A stretch of DNA of 62,409 nt from Collybiopsis luxurians FD-317 M1 (Eukaryota > Basidiomycota > Agaricomycetes > Agaricales > Omphalotaceae): positions 999,647-1,062,055 of the forward strand of contig KN834760.1 in the NCBI GenBank assembly GCA_000827265.1, read 5' to 3'. The notes below the pieces were generated by a model. The model did not search any database. It was not told the origin of the DNA and saw only the letters and a list, made by a program, of their open reading frames with translations. This document shows positions 34,733 through 45,143 of this stretch, in pieces; positions within the stretch are counted from its first letter, which is position 1, and each line of letters starts with the position of its first letter. A program made the position numbers and the translations under genes.

Positions 34733-37700
34733 GTGGTCAGGCAGCTTTCTGCTCACCCTAGCCCATCACTCCCCTCTTCTGATCCAAACTGTATTGAAAA
34801 TTGTTCAGCCAATAGTGGAAGGTTCATGACTGTGTCCAGACTCTATTCTCACACACCCAGTGATAATGCATCCATTGTGGCAATCAAGTTTAGCTTTGAA
34901 TTCCACAGTGGTCAGGCAGATAGCACTTCTTCAAAACCACATCTGGTAGGCCAACTGCAAGGCTTGGCAACTCTCACACCTCTTAATCAGTCAACACCAT
35001 CTTCTGAGCTAGCTGCTGGAAAAAGAATGCAGGGACATCCTCCTGGAACAGGCCATCTACAGAAAAGGGCAGCTGAGCTGGCCAAGTCTCACGAGGAACA
35101 AGTTCAAACTGAGTGTTCAAAAAAGCATTGGTTGGATTCAGACAGCTCTGATAGTCTACAATCTTCTGAAGTAAGTCTTTCAATAATCAAGCCTAGCAGC
35201 CTCATTAATGATTTCTCCTCAGTCCATGACAGTAGATAAGCTTTCATCTCACCTGCCCACTCCTGTTGTTGAATCACACACACTCTGTCAACCTTGGCTC
35301 TGCTCCATCAGAAACCTTCTCTGGACAGTCCAGTGTATTTATAGACAGGAATATTGGTAGCCAGCCTCTGGCATTTGATGATGAGGAAGGTCAGGATGCT
35401 GGATTAGCTTGTGATGGGTTGAGTATGGAAGATGAAGATGATGAGGATGAACATAGTAATGTAAATCATGCAGGATCAGGGAATTGCAGTAAAAAAACAT
35501 GATCACATGTCAAACACTCCACTTTGCCTAACTGGTTTTGAGAAATTTTCAATGAAAACATTTCTGCATTGAGTCACCATGGCCCTGATGGCCTTCTTCC
35601 TCTTTATTGTGACCATAAAACATTCTACTTTCCATGTCAATCCACTTTCTTTATTCTTTGCAATGCACTGTCTTCTGACTATCCAAATCCTACAAAGCTG
35701 TATGACTACAAGTTCTTCCTTTGGGATCCTGAGTGTCTCATTGAGGAAGGGATTCCATGCCTGAAATGTCATACAAAGCTTCAAAGACATGGTCATATTC
35801 ACCATCCATGTCACTTTATATATTTTGAGCAGACAGTATGGATGATTGGTTATCATTACTGATGTCCTACTTGTCTGCATCCAGAGTCAGGAAATAAGAC
35901 TGTCACATTTTGAAGCTGGGATCCCTCCATTCTCAAACTACTGCCAAAATCTCTTACTGCTGAATTCCTTGTGCATCTTTCACACCGTAGTGGGATTTCA
36001 CATGGACTTTTCATGTTCATGCATTCATGTTTCCAGCATGGTGTTGGAGCTAAACAGTTCACAAATGCTCTCTGTGTCCAGAGCTTCAGCACTATGATGA
36101 GTTGCAGCTTCAGTACTTCCATTTTCTTCTGAAGAGCTCAACTCTGAAACTGGCCCTGACCAGCAAGAAAGCTGAATTATTTCTCCCATTCAATGATCAC
36201 TGTTCTGAAACTGGATTTGCTGGATTTGTGCTTGGCCATCAGTGGCTCTGAGATCTTTATGATAGCTTTGTCGAAAGTCATTTACCAGATTTCAATCAGC
36301 ATACTGCAATGCTGATGGGTGAGATATGTGCAATTGATCATAGTTTCATGGTAAGCTAACATGTTTTCATGTTCCTGTAATGAATTATGTTAATTATACA
36401 ATTTACAGGTCACAAAACAGATTGCAAAGATCAACAGTGTGCAGGTCTTCATGGCCCTTTGTACAATCACAAATGAGAAGGGTGAAATTTGACTGTGCAA
36501 TCTTGTGGCCTTGAAATCCCATTCTTAATTTGAGCTAGCTCTAGCCAGAATGTGGGATTCTTTAAGGATATATGGCCATGCATTGCCCTCTATTTCCTAA
36601 GCTGATAATATGGCCAACAAGGAGTTTCTTGAGAATGCCTTTCCCTCTCTCCATGAAGACTTGGTTCCAATAGAAAACTACTCGAATCTTGAACCTCTTA
36701 CCATCCCAGAAGGTGAAGTTACCATTTATTTCCACTCTGAACTGCTCCTGATATTGATTCTCAGATGCAAGCAATCATTCAGCTGCTTCCAGATGATGAT
36801 GGTAACACTCAGGTTGTGGTTGGCATTGACACTGAATACAACATTGAAGTCTCATCTTATGGGCATGTTACTAGTCATAGTCATATGGCTATTATTCAGA
36901 TTGCTTGTGGGAAACATATTTTTGTACTCCAGGTCAGAACTATTTTAACTTTTAAGTTGTCCATTTTCTCAAATCAGTGAATAGGTCAGACAAATGGCTG
37001 CCAGTGGTTGCCTCCCATCCTCTCTCAAAACCTTACGTAGGAATCCCTGTATTCTGAAAGTTGGATGTTGTGTCTCAGCTGACCTCAGATACTTGGAACA
37101 ATGTTGCTCTGAGCCCAAGGGTTCCTTTGCTGGTGCCGTTGACCTTGCAAAAATGGCCAAAGAATGACTAGTTGTCAAGCATGCCAATATTGGGCTTGCT
37201 GATCTTTGCACCATTGTTCTATGTAAATGGCTCAATAAAAATGTGTCCGAATAGGTGAGCTCATCATGGGAGAATGATGAGTTAACTGCAGAACAGGTAT
37301 CATATGCAGCTCTAGATGCATATTGTGCTCAATAAGTCTATGAAGCTCTTGCATTGATCCCACTTCCTACACCTCTCACCCCAGAAACACCATTTGGAAC
37401 ACCTGTGAATCTCTTTGGCCAGGATAAATCTTGCCTTATTACCCAAGGCCTATTCTCATTTCTCAGTAATGGGCCAGCTTATGAGGATATCCATCTGACA
37501 TCTTCATGTTGCATTATCACTGTCACAGGTATTTATGTGCCTGGTGCAGTCATCTCTTTGCACAAAAAACAGTTGCTTTTGACCTTTGGCTCACTAGCAT
37601 TTAACTTAGTCTGTTTACACTCATGTATTTCTGTATCCGCTATACCCCCTCTTGCTTTTACACCAGAATCTGCTTCTCATAATTCGGCCGTGGAAACAGC

Positions 37701-39719
37701 ACCAACCACTCCAGACTCTGCATCTCCTGACTCAATCGATGGGGTATCAACTGCCATTGGGATTGGCATGCTTGTGCTTGATACTGCTGATTCACCTCAG
37801 GAGCATCCTGTGCTTTCAACCTTATCCAATTTTGAAGTAGATGCTGAAAGTAACTTGCAGGGGGATTGAGTTCTGCAGGAGGTTGCTGCACTTCCATGGC
37901 TACTGCACATTCACAGCTGGGTTCTCAAGGATCCATATCATCCTTTTGCTCAAATCTACATATCTACTTCTCATGGACTTTGAGCTGACTTCTGCTTTGT
38001 GCTGCAGGATGCCATTTTCCTGCCTGATATGCAGGATAAAAATTGCATCAAAGCTTGGGGTTCAACCCAGGAACCTCCAGTAACTTTTGCCTATCTGATG
38101 TGGGCTCATCCTTAGTGGGTGTTAAAGCATTGCAAGTGCATTATCCCCCTCCCCCCCCCCAGAGCAACTTTATCCCCTTGTTGAGCATGTGCTTTGCAAC
38201 TACCATGACAGACCCTTGAAGGATGCTAAAACAGGTCTTCCATTGTTTAATTCAACTGCTTGGTCATCTTCCTGAAAAATCCTTGAGCTTATCTGGAAAG
38301 GATTCATCTCAGACCCTCCTGGAGTTGCTCTCTATCGTGAGCTTCAGTTTGATGCTAAAGCTGGAGGGCTGCCAATCTATTGCTGCTATCAAGGGACTAA
38401 TTTTACAGAAGGTAGTGTTCATCACCATATCATTGAACATACCCCGACACATGGAGTTTCAGTCCAAAATGTACATGTGTGCCTACTGGATACAGTTTTG
38501 GTACATAATCTGCTTGTATGTATGTGAATCTTTCATTCTTGGATATAAACTGAACTCTTGATTCAGGTTGGTTATTATCAGAGCAGCGGCTGCCCTTACC
38601 AGGGTCACTACAGTATATGGCTTGTCAATGAGCTCCAAGAGGTTTGTTTAACTCTTCACAGCCAAGGCATTCTCTGAGATGATTATGAATCTCTCAATGG
38701 CTGGGTTAACGGCAATTTCTACCAGCACACTACAGAGCATGTCGGTATCCTTCCTATCCCAGAATCAGTCTGTGAAGCATTAGGAATGTTACCATACAAA
38801 CCTGAAGTTCACTTCTCTCAGACACACTAGTTTGTTGCATCACTCCAAAATACTCAGTGCCTAGTCTTGCCCATTCATAATTCAGCCGAAGAAGCTCTTT
38901 TTCACTATTTCATGGCAAAATATGGTGGGGGAACTGAACTGAAGTGGCAAAACATGGTACTCACTTGGAATCAGATAGCAAACAATAGAAAGGAAATTTC
39001 ATATAAGGTATGCAGTATATTGGCCGTAATCTATTCATGATTAACACTATCCTTTAGTTAACTGAACATCTTTGTCTTTACTACTCCAGGGATTGGAAAA
39101 GATTAGCAAATGTCAAGCAGACTCTTGTGCTAACATCAGCAGAAAGGACTGAGGTCAAACAGCATCTCAACAGCATAGCTCGAACCAAATATCTTCCTAC
39201 CATCCCCCAGAAACCTCTCAATCCACATCACATAGCTCAGGGATTCCTTAAACTAGATAGTAAGTAAACAGGATGATTTGCAGCTCTAATTTCTAATGCA
39301 TGAGCATAGACAATGAGCCAATGAATGCATCAGTGAATGATACCTCAATCAACACCAACAAATTCCCATCTTCACATCTTTGGACACCTTCAGACCAAGC
39401 ATCATTGTCATCTTCTCCCCTTGCCCTGACACAATCACCTCCACCAGTTTTGAGCTCAGGTCTGGTCATTCCCTCATATACTCCAGCAATCTCATCATCA
39501 GCAGTAACTGGAGCCCCACCATCTTCCTTACATTCCACATCACCATCCCTGAGTGCTCATATGACACTCAGTGCCCTGGCTACCTCCCGAGTTGAAAAGT
39601 TGACCAACAAGCCAACACCAGTACCAAAAAGGAAAGCACTGAGAAAATGCCCAAAATGTACAAGAGGTGAGAATTGTCCTGGTCGCAAGGAAGCACATTT
39701 GTGTACAGGTGTATGTTGA
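34733..39719 (+). pseudogene. Large relic: zinc-binding region, DDE-type transposase, DEDDy 3'-5' exonuclease
   Basis: Plus-strand homology runs through one long multi-domain protein. The order is an acidic disordered N-terminus (35,270-35,500), then Cys/His pairs CLKCHTKL...YRCPTC near 35,758-35,875. An RNase H-fold core follows with IDHSFMV near 36,335-36,352, NSVQVFMALCTITNEKGEI near 36,432-36,490, and ADNMANKEFLENAFPSL near 36,600. Next is a WRN/RNase D-type exonuclease with VVVGIDTEYNIEVSSYGH near 36,815 (Exo I), GAVDLAKMAKE near 37,135 (Exo II) and TAEQVSYAALDAYCAQ near 37,285 (Exo III, DEDDy type). The C-terminal half reads EQLYPLVEHVLCNYHDR, GHYSIWLVNELQEV, GWVNGNFYQHTTEHVG and WKRLANVKQTLVLTSAER. 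The end is a Ser/Pro tail and KCPKCTRGENCPGRK. I recall this architecture as a multicopy basidiomycete family with a DUF6729-like zinc region. Many stops show that this copy is dead. Confidence 0.75.
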
Positions 39720-40984
39720 GCCTGTGTAGTAAGAGGGAGTGCAAGGGGCAAAACTCAAAAAGAATCAAACTTCTATGTAATGCAGGGTGAGATTGAACAG
39801 CTCATGTATTAGGCCTTTGTAGCTATGTATATTGTATCTTTATTTGTATATAAATTGAGTATGTAGAATATCTAAAACTCGTAGATTCTTAGCTCATGTC
39901 GGAACAAGGATTCAACATGAAATACACACCTTAATATGACAAGATACACTCATATCTTCAGAATCTTCTGCAAGCATAACCCAGCAGTTGCACACTTCCA
40001 GAACTACATTTTCATTCTTGTCCCTTGTCAATGATGGCATGTGTTTGGCTACACCAGCACAAGTTTCCCAGTGAAGGAGGCAGCAGAAGGACTTTAGCCA
40101 ACATCTTGTTAAGCTGAGGAACTGTTGTTGGAAGCTCATCTGAAGAAAACAGCTATGAAGGTGTGGATATGGACAAAAAGAGACTGGCAGTTGATAGGGC
40201 AAAGTAGGACAGACATGTGATGGTCAGCTGATGACGGCATGGCCTCAGTATCCAGATTCCCTTTTTTGTCAATTTTAGAAATAATTCGCTGAGCTTGCAC
40301 AGGCCCCTTCAACAAGGGCTCAAAAAAATCCGAAGGCTCTAAATGCATATCATTGACAGCGCTGGCACCAATTTATAGGGATATTCACAGAAATGAATGA
40401 GCAGGAAGTGTAACTCAGTTTCAGTATCTTGTCATGCAGAAATTGCACAACTGGTAGAGTAAAAAAAATCCGGGCAAGACAAAAATTTGGCAGACAGCTG
40501 AGAGTGTCCTTATAGAGAGCTTTAAAGAGTAATTAAAGGTATAGAAGTCTCTCAAACTCTCCCTTCTTTTTTTCCTGTTTTGGAATTTTCCTTTTTGATT
40601 TATTTTTCAAGAATCCCACAAACATCAGTATCGAGCCCGTATTGTAATCAATTGTAATTACAAATTTCAGCCTGCAGCCGCCTTCTTTGCTGTAAAGAAT
40701 TCACACACTGGCTGGCAGGCAGAATCTTGCATCCTCATCTTTTCTTAAGACTGTGCCTTTAGCTCTCTAAACAAAGCTCAAGTAGTAGGTGGTATGACCA
40801 GGGTAATCCAGCAGCAACCCCCAACAACCCTTAAAATGAACCTTCCAGGGTCTGCTCAACTCCCTCAAATAGTAAGATGTCCTTGAATTTGCTGACATGG
40901 ATGTACATTGTGTGGTGCAAGAATAGAACCTGGCACATAGGAGAACTCTAAGAGGAAGTGGTGTTCACGGGTTATTGGGAAGAT
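39720..40984. other. Intergenic; unassigned minus-strand frames
   Basis: A minus-strand frame at 40,348-40,136 starts MHLEPSDFFEPLLKGPVQAQ and is followed at lower coordinates by 40,202-39,912. Neither is recognised, and the region is CpG-poor with stops. From about 40,920 onward CG content rises towards the next block. No RNA gene or clear repeat was seen. Confidence 0.3.
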
Positions 40985-41400
40985 GGGTGTCGGGAATCAT
41001 TGGCAGTTGCATGCCACCTCATGCCTGGCCAAAAACACCGTTGGGAAAAAGAAGCGGAAAAGGTAAAGAAAAAGCTATTCTTTTTCGGCAGCTTTTTCGA
41101 ATGAAAAATTTAACTTTTGCTACTCGAGAAAGAAACGGAAAGATTGAGTTTTTCATTACTTTATCCACCCGAAAAATGTATCGGTCCGACTGGGACCGCG
41201 CCGTGACGGTCGGACCGGCGCCTTTTACAGGCGCGAAAGTCGGTGAAAAAGAATATCTATTCCTTTGTATTTCTCGAGTGGCAAAACTATACGTTTTCAC
41301 TTGAAAAATCTATTGAAAAAGAAGACCTTTTCTCTTATCTTTTTTGCTTCTTTTCCCAAGTGGAATTTTCGGTCCGTCGTGAGGTGTGCTGCTTCCCAGC
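40985..41400. mobile_element. Fold-back (long inverted repeat) element
   Basis: The left half (about 40,990-41,180) is an imperfect reverse complement of the right half (about 41,215-41,400). Matching landmarks are TTGGGAAAAAGAAGC at 41,041 with its partner GCTTCTTTTCCCAAG ending at 41,360, and CTACTCGAGAAA near 41,119 with TTTCTCGAGTGG near 41,270. At the centre CGGTCCGAC (41,182-41,190) faces GTCGGACCG (41,209-41,217) across an 18-base loop. The whole would fold into one hairpin of roughly 400 bases. It carries no plausible protein, although 90-110 codon frames exist on both strands because the arms mirror each other. It resembles a fold-back transposon or MITE. Confidence 0.8.
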
Positions 41401-41616
41401 CTTCAAAATGAGTTTTTTGCTTCCACCTGCTCATATTAAGGTTCTATCCACAGGAATTCATCAGAAATACATTATTCATGTACAAACATATCCAATCCAT
41501 TATTCGCTCTAAAAATTAGAAGAAAAAAATTGTACATTAATCCGTACAAAAATTCTGTTCAGCATTACCGGCGACCTAGATAGTCGCAACCTTGCGTAAT
41601 TTTCCGGGAGACCTCC

Positions 41617-42054
41617 TCAACCTTGAAACAAAAAATTCATCAACAGGAGAACGAAGGCACATGGTGAATGACTTACATTTGCAGGCAAGAAAAGTTCAAA
41701 ATGGTTACCAGGGATATCCGAAATCTCAATTAGCTCTCGAACGAGAGACTCCCAGCCAACAACAGCTTGTCGAGGATTGCTCCGGTCAGCTGACCATTCC
41801 TGTACAGGTACGGCTGTTTCCGAAAGATTCGATCCTTCCTGAGAGCGCAAGAATGCAACTTTAAGTTGCAGGACATCTCGATGGGCTTTACTACTATAAT
41901 GTCCCAGCATGCTCGAGTTCAATTGGAATTGGCGGAAGACGAGGCGGGAGGTGTTGGAAGTAACTTTATAGCCTCCAGTTGGGATAGGACCACGTTGATC
42001 AACGCTTCCGAGAGAGGGACATGACCAAGGGGATTCGGCGGGCCATGCGTACAT
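41617..42054 (-). CDS. Unknown protein, possible 5' exon
   Basis: A minus-strand frame opens at ATG 42,054 (MYAWPAESPWSCPSLGSVD) and runs 145 codons. It includes KVTSNTSRLVFRQFQLNSS, KAHRDVLQLKVAFLRSQEG and VVGWESLVRELIEISDIPG. Composition and CpG content are those of the host-gene block, and the absence of stops supports real coding. A GTAACC donor-like site follows the SDIPG codons near 41,703, so the rest may lie in further exons to the left, possibly disturbed by the fold-back element at 40,985-41,400. I do not recognise the family. It starts about 50 bases from the visible F-box exon on the opposite strand, so the two may share a divergent promoter. Confidence 0.5.
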   Translation of the reverse strand: MYAWPAESPWSCPSLGSVDQRGPIPTGGYKVTSNTSRLVFRQFQLNSSMLGHYSSKAHRDVLQLKVAFLRSQEGSNLSETAVPVQEWSADRSNPRQAVVGWESLVRELIEISDIPGNHFELFLPANVSHSPCAFVLLLMNFLFQG

Positions 42055-42101
42055 GAACTTCTTTTGTGCTCCAGCAGTTGCTCAAAGTTGATTTCCTTCA
42101 G

Positions 42102-43385
42102 CCGTTGACAGACTTCCTACTGAAATCCTCATGATTTTCCTGATGCTCGATTTCACTGCTACGACCATTTCACAAGAATCCGCTGGACTTTGGCATGTAG
42201 CTCAAGTCTGCAGACGATGGAGATACATAATTCTCAATATGCTCCATTTTGGTCTTGCATCACCGCTGACTTTGATTTGGCTGCACCGAAGATGCGCGCG
42301 AATCTCCCAGTTCTGTTGTCGACATACATCAACCGCTCTAAGAATCATCCTCTTTCTGTCCAGATTCGCTGGCGAAATCTTAGCTTGGATTTAAACAACG
42401 CATCGCAGAATATTTCAGAAGATCTACGCATCCTTCTCGGTACTTCTCATCGATGGAATCCTGCTTCATTTGATGTAGACCTTGTATTATTCAACGAGAT
42501 TACCCCACTTATTGTCGACAAAATTTCTTTACTTGAGAAACTGCAACTCAAATTTACCACGCTCGATACCCTACCCCCTGGCAGACAACCAAATACTTCT
42601 CTCATTCTCGTCGACGCGTTTACGAGTGCGCCGAGACTCAGTACGTCACTTATCTGTGGAAGGTCTACCCTACCCTTCGATGGACATATGATTACCACGG
42701 AGCAGGCTCACGCATCTCTCAATAACTCGCGGCAATTTCGACTTCAGTCTCGCCTTTCTCTTTTGCTCATCGTCCAATCTTGTCGGATGTCATCTAGATC
42801 TTGTCGGCGATTGATCACCAGGTGAAGGTTCTCGTTCCTTAACAAGCCGTATTGTGTTGCCCAGACTCAAGAAACTGGTTTTGTACGGAAATGCAGGGAT
42901 GGTTCTTTGGTACTTGCAAGCACCGAGGCCGGAAACGTTGCATGTGGCAAATTTGTTGCGCGAGCAAGAGGAGTTTCGTCTGATGTGTTGGTTGCGGTAC
43001 AATATTTCGTCCTCAATCACGGTGGTCGGTCGGATTCGCTGTTTCAACCTCAGCCTCACTCTGAACTTCAAAAAGTAGCACCGCAAACCGAACTGACCTT
43101 CAACCCATCCTCAAACTCAAAGCATTGGCACTAGAATGTGGCCCGCTGGATCATCGTGTAGCGCGAGGAGTGCAGAGGTTGGGCTTGAAGTTCATGTTGC
43201 CTCGTGAAGCAAGTAATATCTTTAAGAATTTGATGAATTGGTTGCAGTTCAAGGAGGATGTGGAGCCGGCGAAATATCTCTTGCCAGAGTTGGAAGAGCT
43301 GTCGATGGGCGTATGTCTACAGCGGTCTGGGCCGTGGACTGATAGCGATGTGGGTGAAGTTGAAGAGCAGAGTCAGAAGAATTGA
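42102..43385 (+). pseudogene. F-box protein, frameshifted
   Basis: After an acceptor-like CTTCAG ending at 42,101, the frame reads DRLPTEILMIFLMLDF and QVCRRWRYIILNM, a typical fungal F-box at about 42,105-42,240. The matching continuation APFWSCITADF and NRSKNHPLSVQIRWRN lies in another frame from about 42,235. That means either a frameshift or a very short unseen intron. LRR-like text follows (ISLLEKLQLKFTTLDTLPP), then further pieces at 42,854-43,078 and 43,125-43,385 in other frames. F-box proteins recruit targets to SCF ubiquitin ligases and form large families in mushrooms. Several frame changes without clear splice sites suggest a pseudogene. Confidence 0.7.
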
Positions 43386-43903
43386 AACACGAAATCCATG
43401 ATTTTACGTGTACGCGAATGTTGCGCATAGCCAACTCAATTACTCTACTCGAGTGGAGCCTCTTGACCAACTTGTCTGTGCTGGAGCTCTTAAGCTAGCT
43501 AGCTAGCTAGCTCACTGCGAATTAGGGCAAATTTCCCGTCTAGAGTATCCTGCGAAAACCCTCAGCCAGAATTGCATGAAAATACTCCGACTCGGAATAC
43601 TTACGGGAGCCAAACGCTTGACATCCTTAGCACTCTGAGTTGGCTACAAGCAAAGAATTAGGCCTTCGCTTTCGTGCTACAAGTACAGCATAAAAAGCAA
43701 TTGACTTTAGCTACACATGAACAAAGTTTAACAAAGTATTCGCAAAATATCCCTCCACTTCCTTCGACGCCTCAGCCCAACCTCAGCGCCAGCCCCAAGT
43801 CTTCCCACGCGCCTCATCCCAGTATGTCCACTGGGAGGAGCAACCACGATCGCTCCGTCGCGAAAATCAAAACCCACTTTGTATGAAGCGGATCCTCAGA
43901 CAC
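43386..43903. other. Intergenic with (AGCT)5 microsatellite
   Basis: No gene is supported. AGCT is repeated five times at 43,493-43,512, a 20-bp perfect palindrome. A 70-codon Ser/Pro-rich plus-strand frame at 43,674-43,886 has no recognisable domain. Confidence 0.5.
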
Positions 43904-44990
43904 TTAACCCGCATCCAGAGCCGTAGAGCATGTACAGGGGTTTTGTGACTTGAGACGACGAATTTGGGCTGGCCGCATCTGGTCGAAACAAGGGTACAAA
44001 AGGTGGAAGGGGTGTTTCTTGAATGACGGGATTTGCAGCGAAGGGGAGCTGATGACCTGCGGTAATTTTGGGAATGTCATAGTAATTGTATGAATAGAGT
44101 TTTCAACTGTCCAGGAAGGAGTTAGAGCTATCGGGTTCTGCAATACTCGAATGACGAGGAATTCGAAGGATGGGCATGCGTTTGGTCACCGACTTCCCTT
44201 CGACCTTGATGGTCGCTCCAAACTTCACAAAGATCAATCCTCCTGAAGTTCAGTGACAGTGGGAATAAAGTAGGATGTTAAGTGAGAAAAACATGCTCAC
44301 CATAGGTCTGGATGGCTGCTCTTAAGCCCAACGCCATCTAGGACACCATGTAACGGGCAGGGATGCACCTTCTAATCGTACGTCAAACTAAGACGCCCAT
44401 CTCCGCACGGAAACACGGAAACTTGGTGCCGTCAAAGGCTACAATAAGTTTCGTTCGGACGGTCTGCTCCTCGCTGGTTGTAGTGTGGCGAATCAGAACT
44501 TGACAAAGGCCATCTTAATCGGATTTTGGAAGCTCCATCGAAACAGAGGACCAATTCAAGCGCACCCGGAAGAATGGCCACGGTCATGAGCCTTGCCCGT
44601 CCTGCATTGGCAAATACAATTAGCAAAGGACAAGTTAAAATGGACGCGTAACATACCTGCACGTACGACTATAACGCTATGAACATTCGCTTATCCCACG
44701 ATTAATTGAACAAATGGTGGAAGAATACCCAGGTCCGAACTAGCAGGACACCACCGAATACTCCGACTGGACGTGTTCCAATAATAAGACCTGGCGGCGA
44801 CGGTGTGAAACCCAAGGCGAAAAGAACATAGCTTGTAGCTCAAGCGCTCAATGGCAGGAGCAAGTGGTGGGGTCAAAAGCAGAGCCAAATATCGTGAGAA
44901 CTTTAACACGACACCTCTCGTCCTCCTTCCACTACATCCATTTTCCATAATAGCAATCATGGCCGATAGCTATTGGTTTTATATGGTGGC
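43904..44990 (-). pseudogene. Possible membrane-protein relic (DUF6533-like)
   Basis: Minus-strand frames at 44,960-44,691, 44,662-44,432 and 44,143-43,904 are separated by stops or possible introns. VVLKFSRYLALLLTPPLA and a hydrophobic SILTCPLLIVFANAGRARLM segment recall the multi-pass DUF6533-type proteins common in mushrooms, whose function is not well known. The match is weak and the parts change frame. CpG content is normal, so if this was a gene it decayed by other routes than the repeats. It could also be unrelated intergenic DNA. Confidence 0.25.
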
Positions 44991-45143
44991 GTACAGCCTT
45001 AAAACCAGCACGTACAGCTATCCTAGAACTGTCTCCAACTCATAGTTTATTCGCCACTACCCTGGCCAAACTCCGGCTGTCCCCAAAGTCCGAATCATTA
45101 TGGCAATAAATATAATCACTTTCTCGCTGCAGTTTGGTCCAGT

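Noticed and set aside
38145..38160. Poly-C run inside the transposase-exonuclease relic
   Set aside because: A homopolymer-like tract within decayed coding DNA; likely slippage, no separate function supported.
40975..41304. 109- and 93-codon frames on both strands
   Set aside because: They lie inside the fold-back element and mirror each other because of its inverted arms.
43493..43512. (AGCT)5 palindrome as a regulatory site
   Set aside because: A simple microsatellite explains it; no gene structure depends on it.
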